Source of the DNA: Sphingobacterium spiritivorum
GTDB lineage: Bacteria; Bacteroidota; Bacteroidia; Sphingobacteriales; Sphingobacteriaceae
DNA: 64,000 nt
NCBI RefSeq assembly: GCF_016725325.1
Contig: NZ_CP068083.1
Coordinates: 3,162,001-3,226,000 of the forward strand
Direction of reading: 5' to 3'
The position numbers and the translations under genes were made by a program. Of the stretch, positions 63,691-64,000 are shown one piece after another. Numbering within the stretch: the stretch's first letter is position 1; the number at the start of each line of letters is the position of its first letter. The notes below the pieces were generated by a model. That model saw only the letters and a program-made list of their open reading frames with translations, did not search any database and was not told where the DNA came from.

Positions 63691-64000
63691 ATGGAAAATA
63701 AAGATCGGGTAATCAATAGGGTTGGGTGGGTAACACAAATGAAATCTACACCGCCTTTAACAGAAGAATATATCCAAAGACAATACCGTTTCTTTGAGAA
63801 CCAGATCAGGTTTCTTCAGGACAATGGTTTTACCACACGCATTATTTTGGAAGCGGATCAAAGCGCTTCCGATGATTCACAAATAACTGTTGGCGATCTC
63901 ACTCCCTTAGGACTGAAATTTTACTTGTTTGGCATCAGACCGTGGACTGCACGTTATGATAGAAATAAAGACAAGGATAAAGCTGTTGATGATCTGAGCT
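63691..64000 (+). CDS. Partial hypothetical protein, cut by the window end
   Basis: An open frame of at least 103 codons running off the right edge: MENKDRVINRVGWVTQ, then STPPLTEEYIQRQYRFFENQ, a soluble alpha/beta pattern ending FYLFGIRPWTARYDRNKDKD. No signal peptide and no recognised family. An internal ATG at 63739 (MKSTPPLTEEY) is an alternative start. The C-terminal part is outside the window. Confidence 0.6.
   Translation, partial: MENKDRVINRVGWVTQMKSTPPLTEEYIQRQYRFFENQIRFLQDNGFTTRIILEADQSASDDSQITVGDLTPLGLKFYLFGIRPWTARYDRNKDKDKAVDDLS

Overview
The window looks like a chromosomal segment of a Bacteroidota bacterium close to Sphingobacterium/Pedobacter. The signs are AT-leaning DNA, weak Shine-Dalgarno sites, several TAnnTTTG promoter boxes, futalosine-type menaquinone genes, RNase Y, a TonB receptor with an N-terminal CarboxypepD_reg-like domain, and a zapA-6S RNA-rny block. 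It is mostly housekeeping DNA. No integrase, transposase, prophage or cas gene was seen.

Layout. 1-450: end of an unusual CRISPR-like array whose repeats are about 100 bp, separated by 29-30 bp unique spacers. 0.6-6.2 kb: pheT, a ZapB-like coiled coil, zapA, a 6S-like RNA, rny and a membrane protein. 6.2-6.75 kb: four 150-bp tandem repeats. 6.9-12.6 kb: a four-gene translationally coupled Lhr-Core DNA repair operon (exonuclease, ATP-dependent ligase, helicase, phosphoesterase). 12.7-14.9 kb: SPFH-GYF protein plus zinc-ribbon membrane protein. 15-18.3 kb (minus): LRR-like protein, tyrA, aminotransferase. 18.5-24.1 kb: Gfo/Idh oxidoreductase, MsbA-like ABC exporter, mqnE-phosphatase-mqnA. 24.1-24.85 kb: REP-like palindromic repeats. 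24.9-36.2 kb: GMC oxidoreductase, M20 and M48 peptidases, arginine decarboxylase, argS and two oxidoreductases. 36.35-38.45 kb: rnpB, an NtrC-type regulator interrupted by an in-frame TAG, and a 57-residue membrane protein.

38.6-42.75 kb (minus): a methionine operon (metY-metX-hom) with a canonical Bacteroidota promoter, a SAM-I riboswitch and a 9-codon Met/Cys-rich upstream ORF. 42.9-43.85 kb: a probable nucleic-acid oxygenase coupled to a mini Ada-type zinc protein. 43.9-45.9 kb: MocR regulator divergent from a GNAT gene, with operator-like repeats between them. 46-64 kb: an accessory-like stretch of lipoproteins, small membrane proteins (two DUF4870 paralogues and three 2-TM proteins with PH-like tails), VOC proteins, a TonB receptor, an exported agmatine-deiminase-type protein, AraC and TPR-HTH regulators, and cdd. 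It also holds several damaged genes: a doubly frameshifted small gene, an amidase fragment and a frameshifted M1 peptidase.

Best candidates for something undescribed: the expanded-repeat CRISPR-like array at the left edge, the riboswitch plus Met/Cys leader-peptide arrangement, the 150-bp structured repeats, and the oxygenase/mini-Ada pair. Three frame breaks sit in A homopolymers, so sequencing error must be excluded before they are called pseudogenes.
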